A program made the translations under genes and the position numbers. 64,000 nt of DNA, from assembly GCA_032622095.1 (NCBI GenBank), contig CP136065.1, positions 206,810,151 through 206,874,150 on the forward strand. The letters are read 5' to 3'. Source of the DNA: Siphonodentalium dalli. Taxonomy: Eukaryota; Mollusca; Scaphopoda; Gadilida; Siphonodentaliidae. This document shows positions 1 through 12,488 of the stretch, one piece after another; the first letter of the stretch is position 1, and the number at the start of each line of letters is the position of its first letter. A model generated the notes under the pieces. That model was not told where the DNA came from, ran no database searches, and was given only the letters and a program-made list of their open reading frames with translations.

Positions 1-640
1 TTTAATATGATTTTCAATTTGACTAGCTGATGTATCTCATACAAAAATATACGGCATTCCCTCATACACCATAATATTACTAAATTGAAAAGGAATTGTT
101 AATCTACATTTTGATGGACATATTTTGTCCAATTTTTACCCTTTACATGCAGAATTTTTGCAATTTATAATAAACATTTACCTCAATTAACAGAAAATTA
201 CTATTAAAATAATTTAATAGCAATATGAAGCAACTATAAGTCAATGAAAATATCTAAACATAATGATATAGCATCAGAGAAAGCCTCGGAAATAACACGG
301 CAGTAACTCTAGTGGTGGTGCCATCACCCCCTCATATGGGGGGGGGGACTACGATCCCCTATTGGGGGCTACTGGGTATCGGAATATATCAAGTCAACCA
401 CTGCAGCTTTCCCCAAATGGGGGCTAAAACTCCTAGAAATGGGGGTGTAGACCCCCTGACCCCCTCGTGGTACCTACCCCATACATAACTCCCAGATTGA
501 TCACTATCTTTACTATCTACAGGCGGACCCATGAGTTTCTTCTTTAAATCTGTCCGTCATGTCGCCATTATCATTTGAAAATCATAAAATTTGAAACTAA
601 CAACATATCATGGCGAGAAGTGAAATTTCGTGAAATTAAA
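1..640. other. Unassigned flank, G/C-run low-complexity patch
   Basis: No gene recognised. At 300-480 there are alternating runs such as CCCCCTCATATGGGGGGGGG and CCCCTATTGGGGG that could form small hairpins. Not matched elsewhere in the window. Confidence 0.4.
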
Positions 641-1174
641 ATTTTATTATAGGAATCACAGAACTAAATGGTTTCCCATCGACAGTGTTAACTTTTCAGC
701 AAAATTCACTGAATTCAAGACTGCATGCCACTCATGTGATGTTTACCCAGCTAGATTGACACCAGGTCACGAAAATGCAAGAACAATCACAGGACATGTG
801 TTTACCTTTTAAAATAAATCCCCAAGTGTACGACAGGGCAATCCCAATACCTGGAAAACCCAGAACTACGGCAGCTAGTTAAATAGATTTCCCACTCACA
901 AAAATCAACACGGAATTTGAACTCATTTTCGTCTTTGGTCATAACTATGTTTCATGCGAAACGATATTTAACACTGACATCGTATATCATATTATCTTGT
1001 CTGGTATATCATCTAGTCACATGCATATCAATGATTTAGGACGATATCTTGAAAGGCCCGAGCAAACCAGTTCATTATATGGATCTAAATCAGTCTCCGT
1101 ACTTGAGTATAACACTGTATATGCTTCGTATTAATATGCTGTTTTAAATTAAGATATATCTACATCTGTATTAC

Positions 1175-1488
1175 CTCTGGAAGCATGAATGTAAACTGGT
1201 TTTCTAGAACCCGAACAGCGCTCCGTTGCACAGCCTTGAATTGTTCGTCATGAAGTTCGAATCGTTTACCCAATGCAAGGGAAGCGGTTATGTTGGCCAT
1301 CGCAGTTCGCAACTTCTCCGTAATGTCGAATGGTTCGGTCCCAGCGGCGTCAATATCTTCCATCAGCGCTATAATCTCTTCGTGGATTCTCATCTCCATG
1401 AGGTTTTTCCCCATTCCAAAATCTTTGAGAGTCCTCATGACGAATCTACGATAATATGGCCAATCCTTCCCGTCAGACGAGAACACAC
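1175..1488 (-). CDS. P450 gene A exon 2
   Basis: Begins (G)VFSSDGKDWPYYRRF and ends FMLPE at a phase 0 donor GTAATA. Open throughout. More diverged from its gene B counterpart (about 20% of residues) than exon 1 is (about 4%). Confidence 0.9.
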
Positions 1489-4400
1489 CTGTTATAAATA
1501 TATTCCAAACGTAAGGACACTGCTATCATCGGTGAGGCGAAGAACTTCATTATATCACATCCAAATAAATATCCCCCAAATCCAAAATGGCGCCCACAAT
1601 GGCGGACAAATTTTGAAAAATCACCGAAAATCCCACATATTCACATAATTGGACGTTATTGTCATGATAACTCCACCCATGCTTACAGTTGAGTTGGAAA
1701 TACAAAGATGAAGTAATTACCTTTCATCATATGCAATAATTGGTTTCCCAAATCTAAGATGGTGGCAAAAATGGCGACAGAAATGTTAAAATACGCATAC
1801 ATTCCTTTACTCGTTATTGTTAAGCGAATTCTAACCACAATTACATGTGGATATGGAATATTGATACGAAGTTTTCATTTGAGTTGGGCAATTGATACTC
1901 ACTCACATCCAAGATGGAGGCCAAACTGGTGGCCAGAATTGAAAAGAAATCAATATTTTCACATACTAATTTAAACTCTTTGTCATAATATCGATATGCA
2001 TTGACGAAACGGTACGTTTATTTTTATGTGGTACAAGGACATTACTTCAAATCAGTGTTCCAACTCAGAACAGTAAACATGCTTGGAGTTGTCATGACAA
2101 TAAAACTCACTGATGCTAAACAAAACAGATTTGACACGGGTGTGATTAGCGTCGATTCGGCTTTGATTAGATTATACCGGCATTTGGAAAAACGTGATAT
2201 CGGACAAAAATGTCCAGCCAGGAATGTATATCATGCTCCTGTTGTGTGCCTACATGACTCTTCTGTACGAAAAATTTATATAATCACGCCAAGATGTCCA
2301 TGTTTTCCCAGAGAGGCAAACGATAGGTGGTGAAATGTTAAAAAAATAGCAAATTCAAATTTCATTACAAATTGTTACTTCGGTTCCATTGGATATTTTA
2401 CATATGGAAATTTACAGGAAATGTGTCTTGTATTGTTTATGTAAACGGACAAGACTATTGACACATGAGAGTCCAGATTCTACTTTATTGTTCCATATTG
2501 CTCCCAATAACAATATATACACCATTGTACCATTAGCGTTTGTACCATTGTACCACTCATAAAGCACATGTATATCTAACAGGAGGTCGTTCAAAATAAC
2601 AATCTTAAATCAGGGAATGGCTTTGGTGGTACTAAGTCTTGTATTCATTTCACAAATCAATAGTATTATACATTTCAGTGGATGGTGTTTATATTCAACG
2701 AATGTCTATGATTGTGATGGACATATAATGGCGAACAGTGAACGGAATATTGCAATCAACGAGTAAGTCACATTAAGGACTAACCTTTAGACGGCCTTTT
2801 CCTCAGATGGACTGCTATAGAGCATGTTTATGAAATGTGGTCGTTCTTGGCGTATTACTGAGGGATGATGTGGTATTTCACGATGCCCATGTGGTATGCT
2901 AGACGGTGGATTTAAGTATTGTTAATTTGTGTTGTCTGCGTGGTGAACGGTAAATCAGCTTAGGACATTTTAAATTATTTTACGTCAAATCTGACCGTGG
3001 TATATATTGTATGTATGAACAAAAATGTTGCAAAATTTGGGGCAATAACCTCTAATTAGGTCGCTGGTGGACCAGACAATTATTCACTCGAAGCCAAAGT
3101 AAGTAGTCTTTGTCTTTGTATCATGTCGCATTCTTTTTCTCATGTATATTACAATTGACATGTTCACTTATTTAATGTATATCCTATTGTTCACACTAAA
3201 CCCAGTTTGCAATTAGCACGTCGAATCAGTTCTCGAGGCCACTGACTTTGACAAGGCTATATAGGCGATTCCACGAAAAGGCGACATGACGTTCAACAAA
3301 GTAAATTTGAACAGACACTTAGTTTTTCATCAATTTGAAGTTTCCGTTATTCCTTCGATCAAAAATAAACCCTTTCCCTTGAAATTTCTTGAAAGTTTGG
3401 TGCAACCCTTCATTCTGTGCCAATTTGTGGGAAAAGCTTCATTTTCTATCTCCAACTTAATTACATGGCAATGGACAAATTAAGGAAGATTTATGTAAAT
3501 CTTACTTTTTTGCGGTTCATTTGTCAATTATGGGGGTAAACAGAACGTTAAAGAATAAAATTGCTATAACTGTGTTGCCCCTCTATACAGCTTTTGAAAA
3601 AACACAAACATGACCCATCCCATTGTCCCGTACAACACCGAAATATTTATTGTCTCTGAATTAGTTAATTCTGATTTGAATTGGCAAAATGATGCCTGTG
3701 TGAGTTATGTGGCATAAGAAATATAACCCAGTTGGTTAAGTTTAGTGCTAAAATAACAGAATTTCCATATGTGCCTTGGTAGTCAAGTGGTTAATTGTAG
3801 CAATTATGACCTTCCCTGAATGAATATTCCACAATGTATCAAAATGAGTGCATCATACCTCTTGGGGAAGTGTTTTGGATTCAATAACAGTAATATTATT
3901 GTTAGAGTGAGCTCAGGAGTTTCAGTTCAAGCAACATATTCCAGTGGATGATCCTAAACCAAAAAGAAAGAGGTTGAGCAATGCAGAAAAGTGTAGACGA
4001 CATAGAGAAAAGAAAAATATGGAAGATCCAGAATTCTTTCAGAAAGAGAGAATACAAATGGAGTTGCTCAGAGAAAAACAGAAATTTACAATGAGTGACG
4101 AACACAAGAAAGGAAACGAAAGTATATATATAGAAAAGCTAAAGAGGTAAATCCAGTATCAAAGCCAGTGATCCCGAAAGACTTGTGGGAAAGCTGTTTC
4201 ACGGTCTTTCCATTCTCTACCGTCATCATCGACAAAACAGAAAGCTGTTGTAGCAGGGTTAGCTTCGAGAGTGGGTATTCGTTGTCAGATGGAGATGGAA
4301 AGAGATATTGTTAGCAGTGAAAAGCTCCAGCAATCTGGAGTGATTTTAAATTTGAGTGCCCAAGTACCTTATCAAATTATCTGGTGGGATAAGCAGGTGA

Positions 4401-7143
4401 ATTATTCACATATCAAAGATGACAGAAACTCCAAAATCTCAATTACTCAGTCTGCACATGGAAAATTATTTTCAAAATGTCCCGTACAACAACAAAAGAA
4501 TCGCCCATATGTTTCTTAACCCTATTGATACTAAAGCATCATTGACGAGTAGTTATCATATAGGAAATGTTCAGATAATACTTTAAGATAAGAAATATAT
4601 TATCTAAACATTTCTCACAATAAATAGGACGCCCACTTTACTTTTAATTACCTGTCGTATACTTATACTACATGTACATCCCTGCATATCAGTAATAGAC
4701 AATTCCGATGGACACATTTTAACTGACTGGGAGAATCCATTTAGTATAGAAAGGGATAAAGGAGAAAATATATTCCCCAAAACACGAAGAACGTAATCAG
4801 ATATAACGACATGCTCAGTGGACCTAACGTGAGTAACGTTCAGCGATATCGAGGTAGATTTCAAGCCGCATGGCGATTTGCGCTCCAGAATACTCATAAT
4901 AATATTCGCTTTTGAATTTTTCCCGGTCTTGAAATATGTCGATAAATCCTTTAACTACAAATACTTTAACTATCTTTCTACCTTTTTCGACGGTCGTTAT
5001 ATGTATGTCCCAGAAAGACGCGTTGAAGTCATAAAAAGACAACTAAAACAACTGTGAACACGGAGCTTGGGTCCCAAAGAAATAAAACAATGTGCACGGC
5101 ATGGAACTGAAAAGAGCGTCCCGTGTTAGTCTATTACTGATATGGTAGATATAACGAGATTAAAATTCTGAGCGGAAAATTGAAAATAGCTGGAAAATGG
5201 CTGTGATCATGGAAAGTATATATTTTTCAGAACATAGGACACCGATTTAGGCGGTATATCAATATTTAGTGTATTTATCAACTTTATACCTCCTCCAAAC
5301 TGCGTAGACAACATTTGGAAGCTCGGATAAGCCATCTCCCTAAACATAGAGCCACCAGCATACACGAGAAATTACGTCGAGGGAGTGAAGTTTACCTAAA
5401 CGTGCATGTCTAAAATATTCACGCCCCCAAATGTTTTTTTTTTTTTTTGGCCTACATGTTGGCTGGGAAAACCATGAAACAACACTGTTATTGAACTCAT
5501 GCATTTATAACAAACCCAGAGAGATTTTTTAATACTCTGTCTTAAGATCCAAAAATGAAAGAATTGAGGCAAATAACTAATTCAGTATCATTTGTATGGT
5601 CAACCTCTTATCCTCTCATATAAGGCGGTCTCATCAAAATTATTACCACGCTAATGTGACATTTTGAAAACTGTGGCCTTAGAACAGTTTTGCAAAAATA
5701 AATCATTTTGTACAGTCTGGTGAAACATCAAACGACATAGGTCTAGACAGTCATTGTACACAATAACGTTGTGAACATGTTCGCCAAAGGCTCGATTTTA
5801 ATAACTGAGGCTCGACATTTTTGAATGCATTAGTTATTGCCCCAATTCCTCCAGTTTGGGTTTTATGTCGCAGTCCGAGTACAAAATATCACTGAGATGT
5901 CGGGCCTTGACCTAAAAAACGAAAATGTCCCGTACAACAACTGGATTTGTCCGGTACAACACTATTTTCATAATTTCCACATTAATCTGGAATTCATTCC
6001 CCATGTAAAAACCAGATTTTCTCTTCAAAGAATTTTACATCAATTGTAATCTGAATGTTGTGAGGTTTTACCAATGACCAATGACATGGTTCCAAGTGAC
6101 TCACTATTTCCTGCCAATCTTTGAGGTTAATTATTCTGAAGTCTGATATCCATAGCCACATTAGATATACTTATCAAATCTAACAGACTTTTGACAATGT
6201 CATAAGGTACGCTAAAAGTCATGTCGCCAAAATGTCCCGTACAGCACCTCATCAATCTGAAGTGATTTCAAATTTTAGTGCTTAAGTACCATATCGAATT
6301 ATATGGTGGGATAAGCAGGGGAATTATTCACATATCAAAGATGACAGAAACTCCTAGATCTCAATGAGTCAGTCTTCATAATGAACATTAGATTCAAATG
6401 TCCCGTTCAACACCAACAGAATCTATTCCTGATATGGTAGTTATAAACAGCATTTGTTTCAATTCTGTGCGGAAAATTAAAACAGCTGGAAAATGGCTGT
6501 GACCATGGAAAGTATATTTTTTTCAGAACATATTTCGCCGATTAACGCAGTTATCAATATTTAGTGTATTTATCAACATTCTTAAACCTCCTTCCAAAGT
6601 TCGCAGACAAATTTTGGAAGCTCGGATGAGCCATGTCCCTATAAACACAAGAAATTGCGTGGAAGCAGTGAAGTTTGCCTAAACGTACATGTCTAAAGTA
6701 TTCACGCCTATTGAACACTCTCTATTTTAATGTCAATACATGACATGGAGATAATATACGTACACATGCGATGTGTAATGTGCAAATTAAAGGCTGGTTG
6801 CATTACCTGGACATTCACATGAAGAATCCCATAGTTCTGCCTTCGGTCGACCGCTGAAATCATCTGCTCGGTTCACAAACGCTTCCCGGATGACGTCATA
6901 GCCGTTCAGTACAACGATTGGCTTATGGAAAAACCAGAACGTGAAGACGTCGCCATAACGTTTCCGATATTCCTCAAAGAGGATGGTATAGTCCTTGATA
7001 AAAATACTCAACACGTTTCCGAATAATGGAAAAGGTAATGGTCCTGGGTGACAATGCTTCCGTCCATAAAACCAGAAATAGTAATAGAATAATCCCGCAG
7101 CAACTAGACCAATAATCCACCATCCAGTCCCAATTAACAACAT
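1175..7143 (-). CDS. Cytochrome P450, CYP2-like, 5' part (gene A); continues left of window
   Basis: Tandem paralogue of gene B, same strand. Exon 1 is 7143-6807 (337 nt) and exon 2 is 1488-1175 (314 nt), identical in length and phase (1, then 0) to gene B. Both are open and spliceable: donor CCAG|GTAATG, acceptor AACAG|GTGTGT, donor CCAGAG|GTAATA. The encoded part covers the membrane anchor, proline hinge and [14 protein letters not shown] region. Intron 1 is 5.3 kb and carries two insertions absent from gene B. The I helix, ExxR and haem exons would lie left of position 1, so intactness cannot be judged. Confidence 0.88.
3260..4555. mobile_element. Insertion in gene A intron 1 absent from gene B
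   Basis: Copy B reads straight through at about 54290 (GACAATACTAGGCATATAGG), whereas copy A has about 1.3 kb between GACAAGGCTATATAGG and CATATAGGAAATG. The insert carries the motif TGTCCCGTACAACA at 3624 and 4479 and a broken basic-protein gene at 3944-4290. A related block lies at about 5900-6430. Termini and family not identified. Confidence 0.65.
3944..4290 (+). pseudogene. Broken gene for a basic, Lys/Arg-rich protein carried by the insertion
   Basis: Starts PKRKRLSNAEKCRRHREKK, followed by a charged helical stretch. Reading continues after a frameshift near 4100 (TQERKRKYIYRKAKEVNP...) and after another near 4190 as SLPSSSTKQKAVVAGLASRVG. This arrangement resembles unnamed animal proteins that combine a basic N-terminus with an A-V-V-x-x-L-A motif, which I know only from memory. 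No function assigned. Two frame changes and later stops make it a pseudogene. Confidence 0.5.
5440..6430. mobile_element. Second, related insertion in gene A intron 1
   Basis: Flanked by two direct copies of about 290 bp of intron sequence (about 5135-5435 and 6425-6715; gene B has one at about 61920-62200). It contains TGTCCCGTACAAC at 5926, a variant at 5949, and further copies at 6234 and 6399. Positions 6240-6420 repeat 4320-4500 (AGATGACAGAAACTCC shared). A T-run lies at 5437-5450. No open gene. Confidence 0.55.
6807..7143 (-). CDS. P450 gene A exon 1
   Basis: ATG at 7143, then the hydrophobic anchor and [12 protein letters not shown] hinge; 112 codons plus one base, phase 1 donor. Nearly identical to gene B exon 1. 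Confidence 0.92.
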
Positions 7144-7429
7144 GTCTAACTACTTTTCCGATATCAACGATGTTTGGTTACCAAAGAACTATGGACTTGG
7201 CTATAGAAGAAGTATTGTAGCCAACAAGCTGATAATTACACGCTCGAGTGCTGGAATATTAATCTTACAATGCACCGTGCACTTTCGCCGTGCACTTTAA
7301 TGCTCTTGTGTAAACAAGGGGTGTGCAACTATCTGCTGAAGATATTTATCGCTACAAATTAATTTCCAGAACAAACAAAACTGAGTTCGTGTGTATGAAG
7401 TGTCCAGCCGATGAGAGCAATGTGTACAG

Positions 7430-7560
7430 TCTCTACATGGTGACCTTAGCGGGGGTCGCATTGCAGCAACGTATACAGTCTCTAAGAGGGTCACTTTATC
7501 GCACTGTATACGGTGTACTAGTATTACAGCACCGTATACAATCATCTACGATGGTACAGG
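7430..7560. repeat. Short ancestral-like version of the 106-bp array, upstream of P450 gene A
   Basis: About four irregular subunits (CAGTCTCTAC, GCAGCAACGTATACAGTCTC, GGGTCACTTTATCGCAC, AGCACCGTATACAATC) about 290-420 bp upstream of the gene A ATG, the position matching the array in copy B. Confidence 0.75.
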
Positions 7561-7589
7561 GCTCGCGCTGCCGATTGATAATTTAGCAT

Positions 7590-9980
7590 GTAGCTATACA
7601 AAATGAATATTCAACAAAATTTGGCACCAACCTCTTATTTTTTTGCTTTTGACAATTGATCCCCATCGGGCATATAATAAATCTTGCAGTCAATCGATCT
7701 GAACAAAACACAGATTGCTATCCGGTCGCAACACTGCTAATTTGGGTCCTAATTGAAAGCGTATATTGGATCGCGACTTATGTCACATCGACTTCTTGTA
7801 TCGGTGGATTGAATGGATTTCGCTTTTATACTGGATTATAACAGAGCGTAGGCTAATGACTCCAATATGACAAACATTAGTCAAACAAAGGACTTCATGA
7901 AGTCTAGCTCGTTAGGAAACTACCAGATATGCTATTCAATAAAATTTAATTGCAGATCATGATTAGCTTTTTCAATAGGATATGCTTTAGTAATATCATT
8001 TGAAACCAAACACTATCATTTAGGAACTATAAACATATTTCCCTCCAAATCATCTAATGAAGTAAAACGTGGGACCTCCAACTCAAAATCTTCAAATTGG
8101 GCACAACCTGGACGGTGGCCGGAACAGAACACACCACCATACCATCTGCTCTCAGGAGACACCTAGGTCAGTCGACTAAATTGGTAGTCAGATCACAGGA
8201 CGCCGTCCGTGGAGCATTCACAAAAATATACTCGAAGCTAAACAACTAAATCTAGACAAACAGCTGGCTACTGATTTTAATCACAAAGTTGGCGTTTTAC
8301 AGCATGGTACCTCTTGGCCAACAGTTGGCAAATAAGAAACTTGCTTTCTGTGTTTTTGGAGACCCCTGCACACACACACAATTGGTAATCTGCTCTCGCG
8401 ACACCACGAAGGTTTGTAAGAATGGGAAATTACAGAAACGATATGGGCAGAATAATCTCATGAAGCCGCGGACCATTCACAAAAAACAATAAAATTGTCG
8501 ACGACAGTGTAGCTGAACTTAGAGACGGGGTAATGTCATACTTTACAATCAATGGAGCGATAATCTAATTTTAAATATGTAAGAAACAAAGGTCAACATG
8601 AAAAGCCATATGAAGTTTGAAATCAATTGGAAGAAAAATATTGGCTGTAGGGTATAATGAAGTGTTTAGTCATAAAAAGATGGCTTCCGGCAGCCATGTT
8701 TTTCATAAAAAACGTTCAAATGTGATAGTCCCAATCTGCAGCTGGAAGTGATCCTGAACATGCCTATAAATTTTCAAAACATTTCGCATTTAAACAAGGG
8801 CTGAATGTGCCGATATTTCAAATGTGAAATCCATGCTGGGCGCTGGATGCCATGTAGAGGTCATCCTGAAGATCTGGTTAAAGTTTGGTGACGATTGAAT
8901 AAGGGATGTTGCATATAGGATGTGCCGAAGGATTTAGTCATGCAAAGATTAAAATCCGAGATGGCTGCTTGCCATGTATTTTACGGAATTTTGGAAACAA
9001 ATGTAGAACTGCTGATCAGTATTTTAATTAAGCAATTTAGTTACACCCCTAAGATTGGTTACTGCACTACCCATATATCATGTACGTGATCTATATTTGT
9101 GAATGTTCGTCTGTCAGACTGTACATCTATCTGTCCGCCATATAATTTAATAGGGGCCATCTAGATGGCTCCAAATTAATCTAACATCTAACGAGAAAGA
9201 TAAAGGTGTATGTTAAACTTTTAGCCTGTCGTAGAGTCGGGTATGGAAGAAATGTGGGCCACCAAATCTTTGAGTTTGATTTTTTAGAAGTGGCCCTATA
9301 GGTCGGGCTGTTCAGGGGAGGGGCATAACAAACGGCATATACATTTTTATAGTTATGTCCATCATACAGGGAATACGTGTATAATGATGTGATGCAAGGA
9401 TGCCAAATCGGCACCGTCTGTTTCAAGCAGAAGCACAACTATTAAATAAAAACATGAATGAAATATTCAACCGACAGTCATGTATATTGCTGTTCATGTT
9501 ATTTTTATTCTCATATCTAAAACATGTAAGTTTCACACATATATTAGCTACCAAAAACTGCCTATCACCCTCTTAGGTCCTTTGGACCACACCAGCATCA
9601 TGCTATTAGGATTGATCGTGTATAGCCCAAGACTTGCCCTCAATGTGTCTGATTCTTGGATACGGATTTTTATTCCGTGTTCATATTGTAATGATTAGTC
9701 TGGAAACATATAGCGCAAGAATTGGGTCGTACTACGGTAGAGCTTTCAAGGGGACAAGAGACAAACCATTTAGCTCATTGGCATCTTTGAATTTACTTTC
9801 ATATATCACATTAAGGCGCGAGGTATATCTCAGGAAATTGCGTTTTGACAGTTGTAATGCACGTTATGCTTGATCTCAATTGCACACTCCCTTATCAAAT
9901 TGCGTATAAATTTGAAATGATGTCGGAAAACTGAAAGTATCGTGCGAAATACTATTGTTTTGCATTGCATCTAAAACAAC
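7590..9980. other. Intergenic DNA between P450 gene A and a LINE
   Basis: No gene recognised. About 8640-8990 contains diverged relatives of the 36-42 kb satellite: TTTAGTCAT followed by AAGATGGCTTCCGGCAGCC near 8670, and GGATTTAGTCATGCAAAGA with GAGATGGCTGCTTGCCA near 8930-8975. This suggests the satellite arose from a dispersed element. Confidence 0.5.
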
Positions 9981-10189
9981 TATTAAAAACTAAATAGTCC
10001 AAAATGAAAAATAAAACATATAGGGCGTTACTTCAGAAATACATGCGAATGAAACATCGCGATGTTACAAATAGTATAACATATCTTTCCAGAACTATTG
10101 CAGTTACCATAATTGGATTAATAAGGCGAGCATTTGATATAAAAATTAATCGAGGTCATACCTCAGATAACGATGAACATACATTCTCC

Positions 10190-10747
10190 ATTGTGTGTTT
10201 GGATATACAAAATTAGACGTTGTTGCGGTAGAAGAATCTAAATTACGATATTGTCTCATTCACTGAAACCTGGCTCACTGAACAAACTTCGAATGCAGAA
10301 CTGAGAATAATCGGGTTCCATGTCCCAGACAGATTAAATAGACCCACAGTAGGAGGAGTTGCTGTGTATATAAAGGATTCGTACTATTTTAGGAGACGTG
10401 CTGATCTAGAAACTCCGGAAATCGAATGTATTTGGCTGGAAGTCATGCTTTCCTCATCAACAAAGTTTTTACTTGGTACATTATATAAACCTCCAAATCT
10501 ACCAGTAGATACATGGGAGAAAATATATTCAAATATAGATATGGCCCTTGGAGACAAGACAGTTATTCGTCACGTGATTCTAACTGGCGAATTCAATACT
10601 AATCAACTTCCATCTGAATCAAAATATGTAAAATATATTCGTAATCGATCCGAAATGCAACAGTTTATCAAAGACCCAACTCATTTTTACAGAGAGTTCA
10701 TCTTCTCTCATAGACCTATTCTTAACAAATCAAGGACAATTTGTTAA
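10190..10747 (+). pseudogene. LINE endonuclease (EEP) fragment
   Basis: Apurinic-like endonuclease that nicks the target for reverse transcription. Recognisable: TETWLT, GGVAVYIKDS, LLGTLYKPPN and ILTGEFN. The usual catalytic GDFN has become GEFN (Asp to Glu). The frame breaks before 10364 and after 10747. Confidence 0.82.
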
Positions 10748-11459
10748 ACATAGCGAAATTATTTACCCTTTCTTCTCATATTTGACTCGATTTCACTGTC
10801 CAATAGTGATGTATTTGAATTTTCGCCTAGAGAATTCGAGTGGAGTCGTGACAAGGAAGGCATGGGACTACTCAAGAGCAGATTATAGTGCAATGAATGC
10901 CGAATTTGAAAATTGGAATTACAAGAGAGAACTATCTAATATCCCATACATCGAATTAGCGAATATATTGACAAATAAAATAAATGAAATAACAATGCAA
11001 TATATACCAAACAAACAAGTAACTACTCGCCAAAATGAAAAAGAATGGATGAGTAACGAAATCAGTGGTATGATAAGGCAGAGTGAACGATTATACAAGG
11101 CAGCCAAACGGAAATGTTCTCATGATATTTGGGGAAAATATAAATCACAACGAAATTCTGTTATTTCGGCTATCTGACGGGCCAAACAATCTTATCGCGC
11201 CAAAACCCAACGTATATTGGGAAGTTGCTTCACTGAGTCCTGACTTTGGTGGAAAACTTTGAATAAATTAATGAAATCGGAACCTAAGCATATAGCAGCA
11301 CTCATATTTAACGATGAAGTGATAAATGACAACTTACAAAAAGCCAACACCTTCAACAAATACTTTTGTTCTATATCGTCACTGCCAAACGAAAGGGGGA
11401 TATAGTTACCTCGCTTTGACCAGTTAACAGAAAGCGAACTAAGAGACATAGAAATTGAT

Positions 11460-12488
11460 GACGAACTTGTTCACAAATGCACACGGTCAATTAAGACAAC
11501 AAAAGCCTCCGGTTATGATGGCATAAGCCAAAAAGTATTGAAAAACTGTGCCTCCTCTTTAACTGCACCATTAAGATTTATTTTTAATATTTTGTTAGAA
11601 CATGCATACTTTCACATTGAGTGAAAGAAGGCAAATGTATGTCCAATCTTTAAAAAAAGATGACCCTTGTATACCGTCAAACTATCGCCCTGTTTCCCTT
11701 CTGAGTTGTCTCTCTAAATCTTTGAAAAATGCATATACCGTCGTCTGTCAGATTATACGCGTGAAAACAAATTATTGTCCTATCTGCAATCAGGGTTTAC
11801 TCCCAACGACAGTACTGTATTTCAATTAATCGACATATACCACTATATCATATCATCGCTAGATGAGGGGAAAGAAATAAGATATGTCTTTTGCGATATT
11901 AGTAAAGCTTTTGATAAGGTCTGGCATCGAGGACTGCTCTTTAAATTGAAAAGAATGGGAATAACAAGAAATATGTATAAACTTCTTGAGAATTACTTGG
12001 AATCTAGAGTGCAGAGAGTTACACTCAATGGGGCGAGCTCTAATTGGATGCCTGTTTCAACTGGAGTCCCCCAGGGGTCCTTACTAGACCCTCTGCTCTT
12101 TTTGGTCTACATAAATGATATTGTTGGAGGGGTAACTAGCAATATTCGCCTATTTGCGGATGATACTTCCCCTTTTCTTGCCGTTGAAGACCCCACCCTT
12201 GCTGCCAATGTAATGAACCAAGATATACAGCGAATATATGAATGGTCGAAAATCTGGGCCGTTAAATTTAATCCATTGAAAACAGAGTCTATCTTAGTAT
12301 CACGGAAGAATATTATTGAAAATCATCCATCCCTTAGGATGGCAGGGGAAGATATCATAGAGGTGACTGAACATAAGCATATAGGACTGACATTTAATGA
12401 TGAAGGGAAGTGGAATATCACATCGAAGATATTGAAGAGCGAGCCTCACAACGATTATACATACTTAGGAAGAATAAATATGCCCTAG
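11460..12488 (+). pseudogene. LINE reverse transcriptase fragment
   Basis: RT palm motifs visible in frame from 11775: DISKAFDKVWHRGLL, STGVPQGSLLDPLLF and LFADDT with both catalytic aspartates. An earlier block (NYRPVSLLSCLSK near 11680) lies in another frame. Decayed, so activity is not expected. Confidence 0.88.

Larger units (their letters stand above)
640..7560. repeat. Segmental duplication, copy A
   Basis: Collinear with about 51600-62960. Shared blocks include the left edge (ATAGGAATCAC...), exon 2, about 1500-3255 with 52460-54290, about 4555-4830 with 54300-54575, about 4830-5040 with 61630-61830, exon 1, and the upstream region with TATGAAGTGTC. The left boundary is near 640 versus 51600, beyond which similarity stops. 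Copy A has extra DNA at about 3260-4555 and about 5440-6430; copy B has about 7 kb extra at about 54577-61635. Confidence 0.88.

Noticed and set aside
1226-1648. 140-codon plus-strand open frame
   Set aside because: Antisense to P450 gene A exon 2, with no recognisable protein.
3773-3815. tRNA-like head GCCTTGGTAGTCAAGTGGTT
   Set aside because: Resembles a tRNA A box, but no B box or cloverleaf could be completed downstream. It may be a SINE remnant, but is insufficiently supported.
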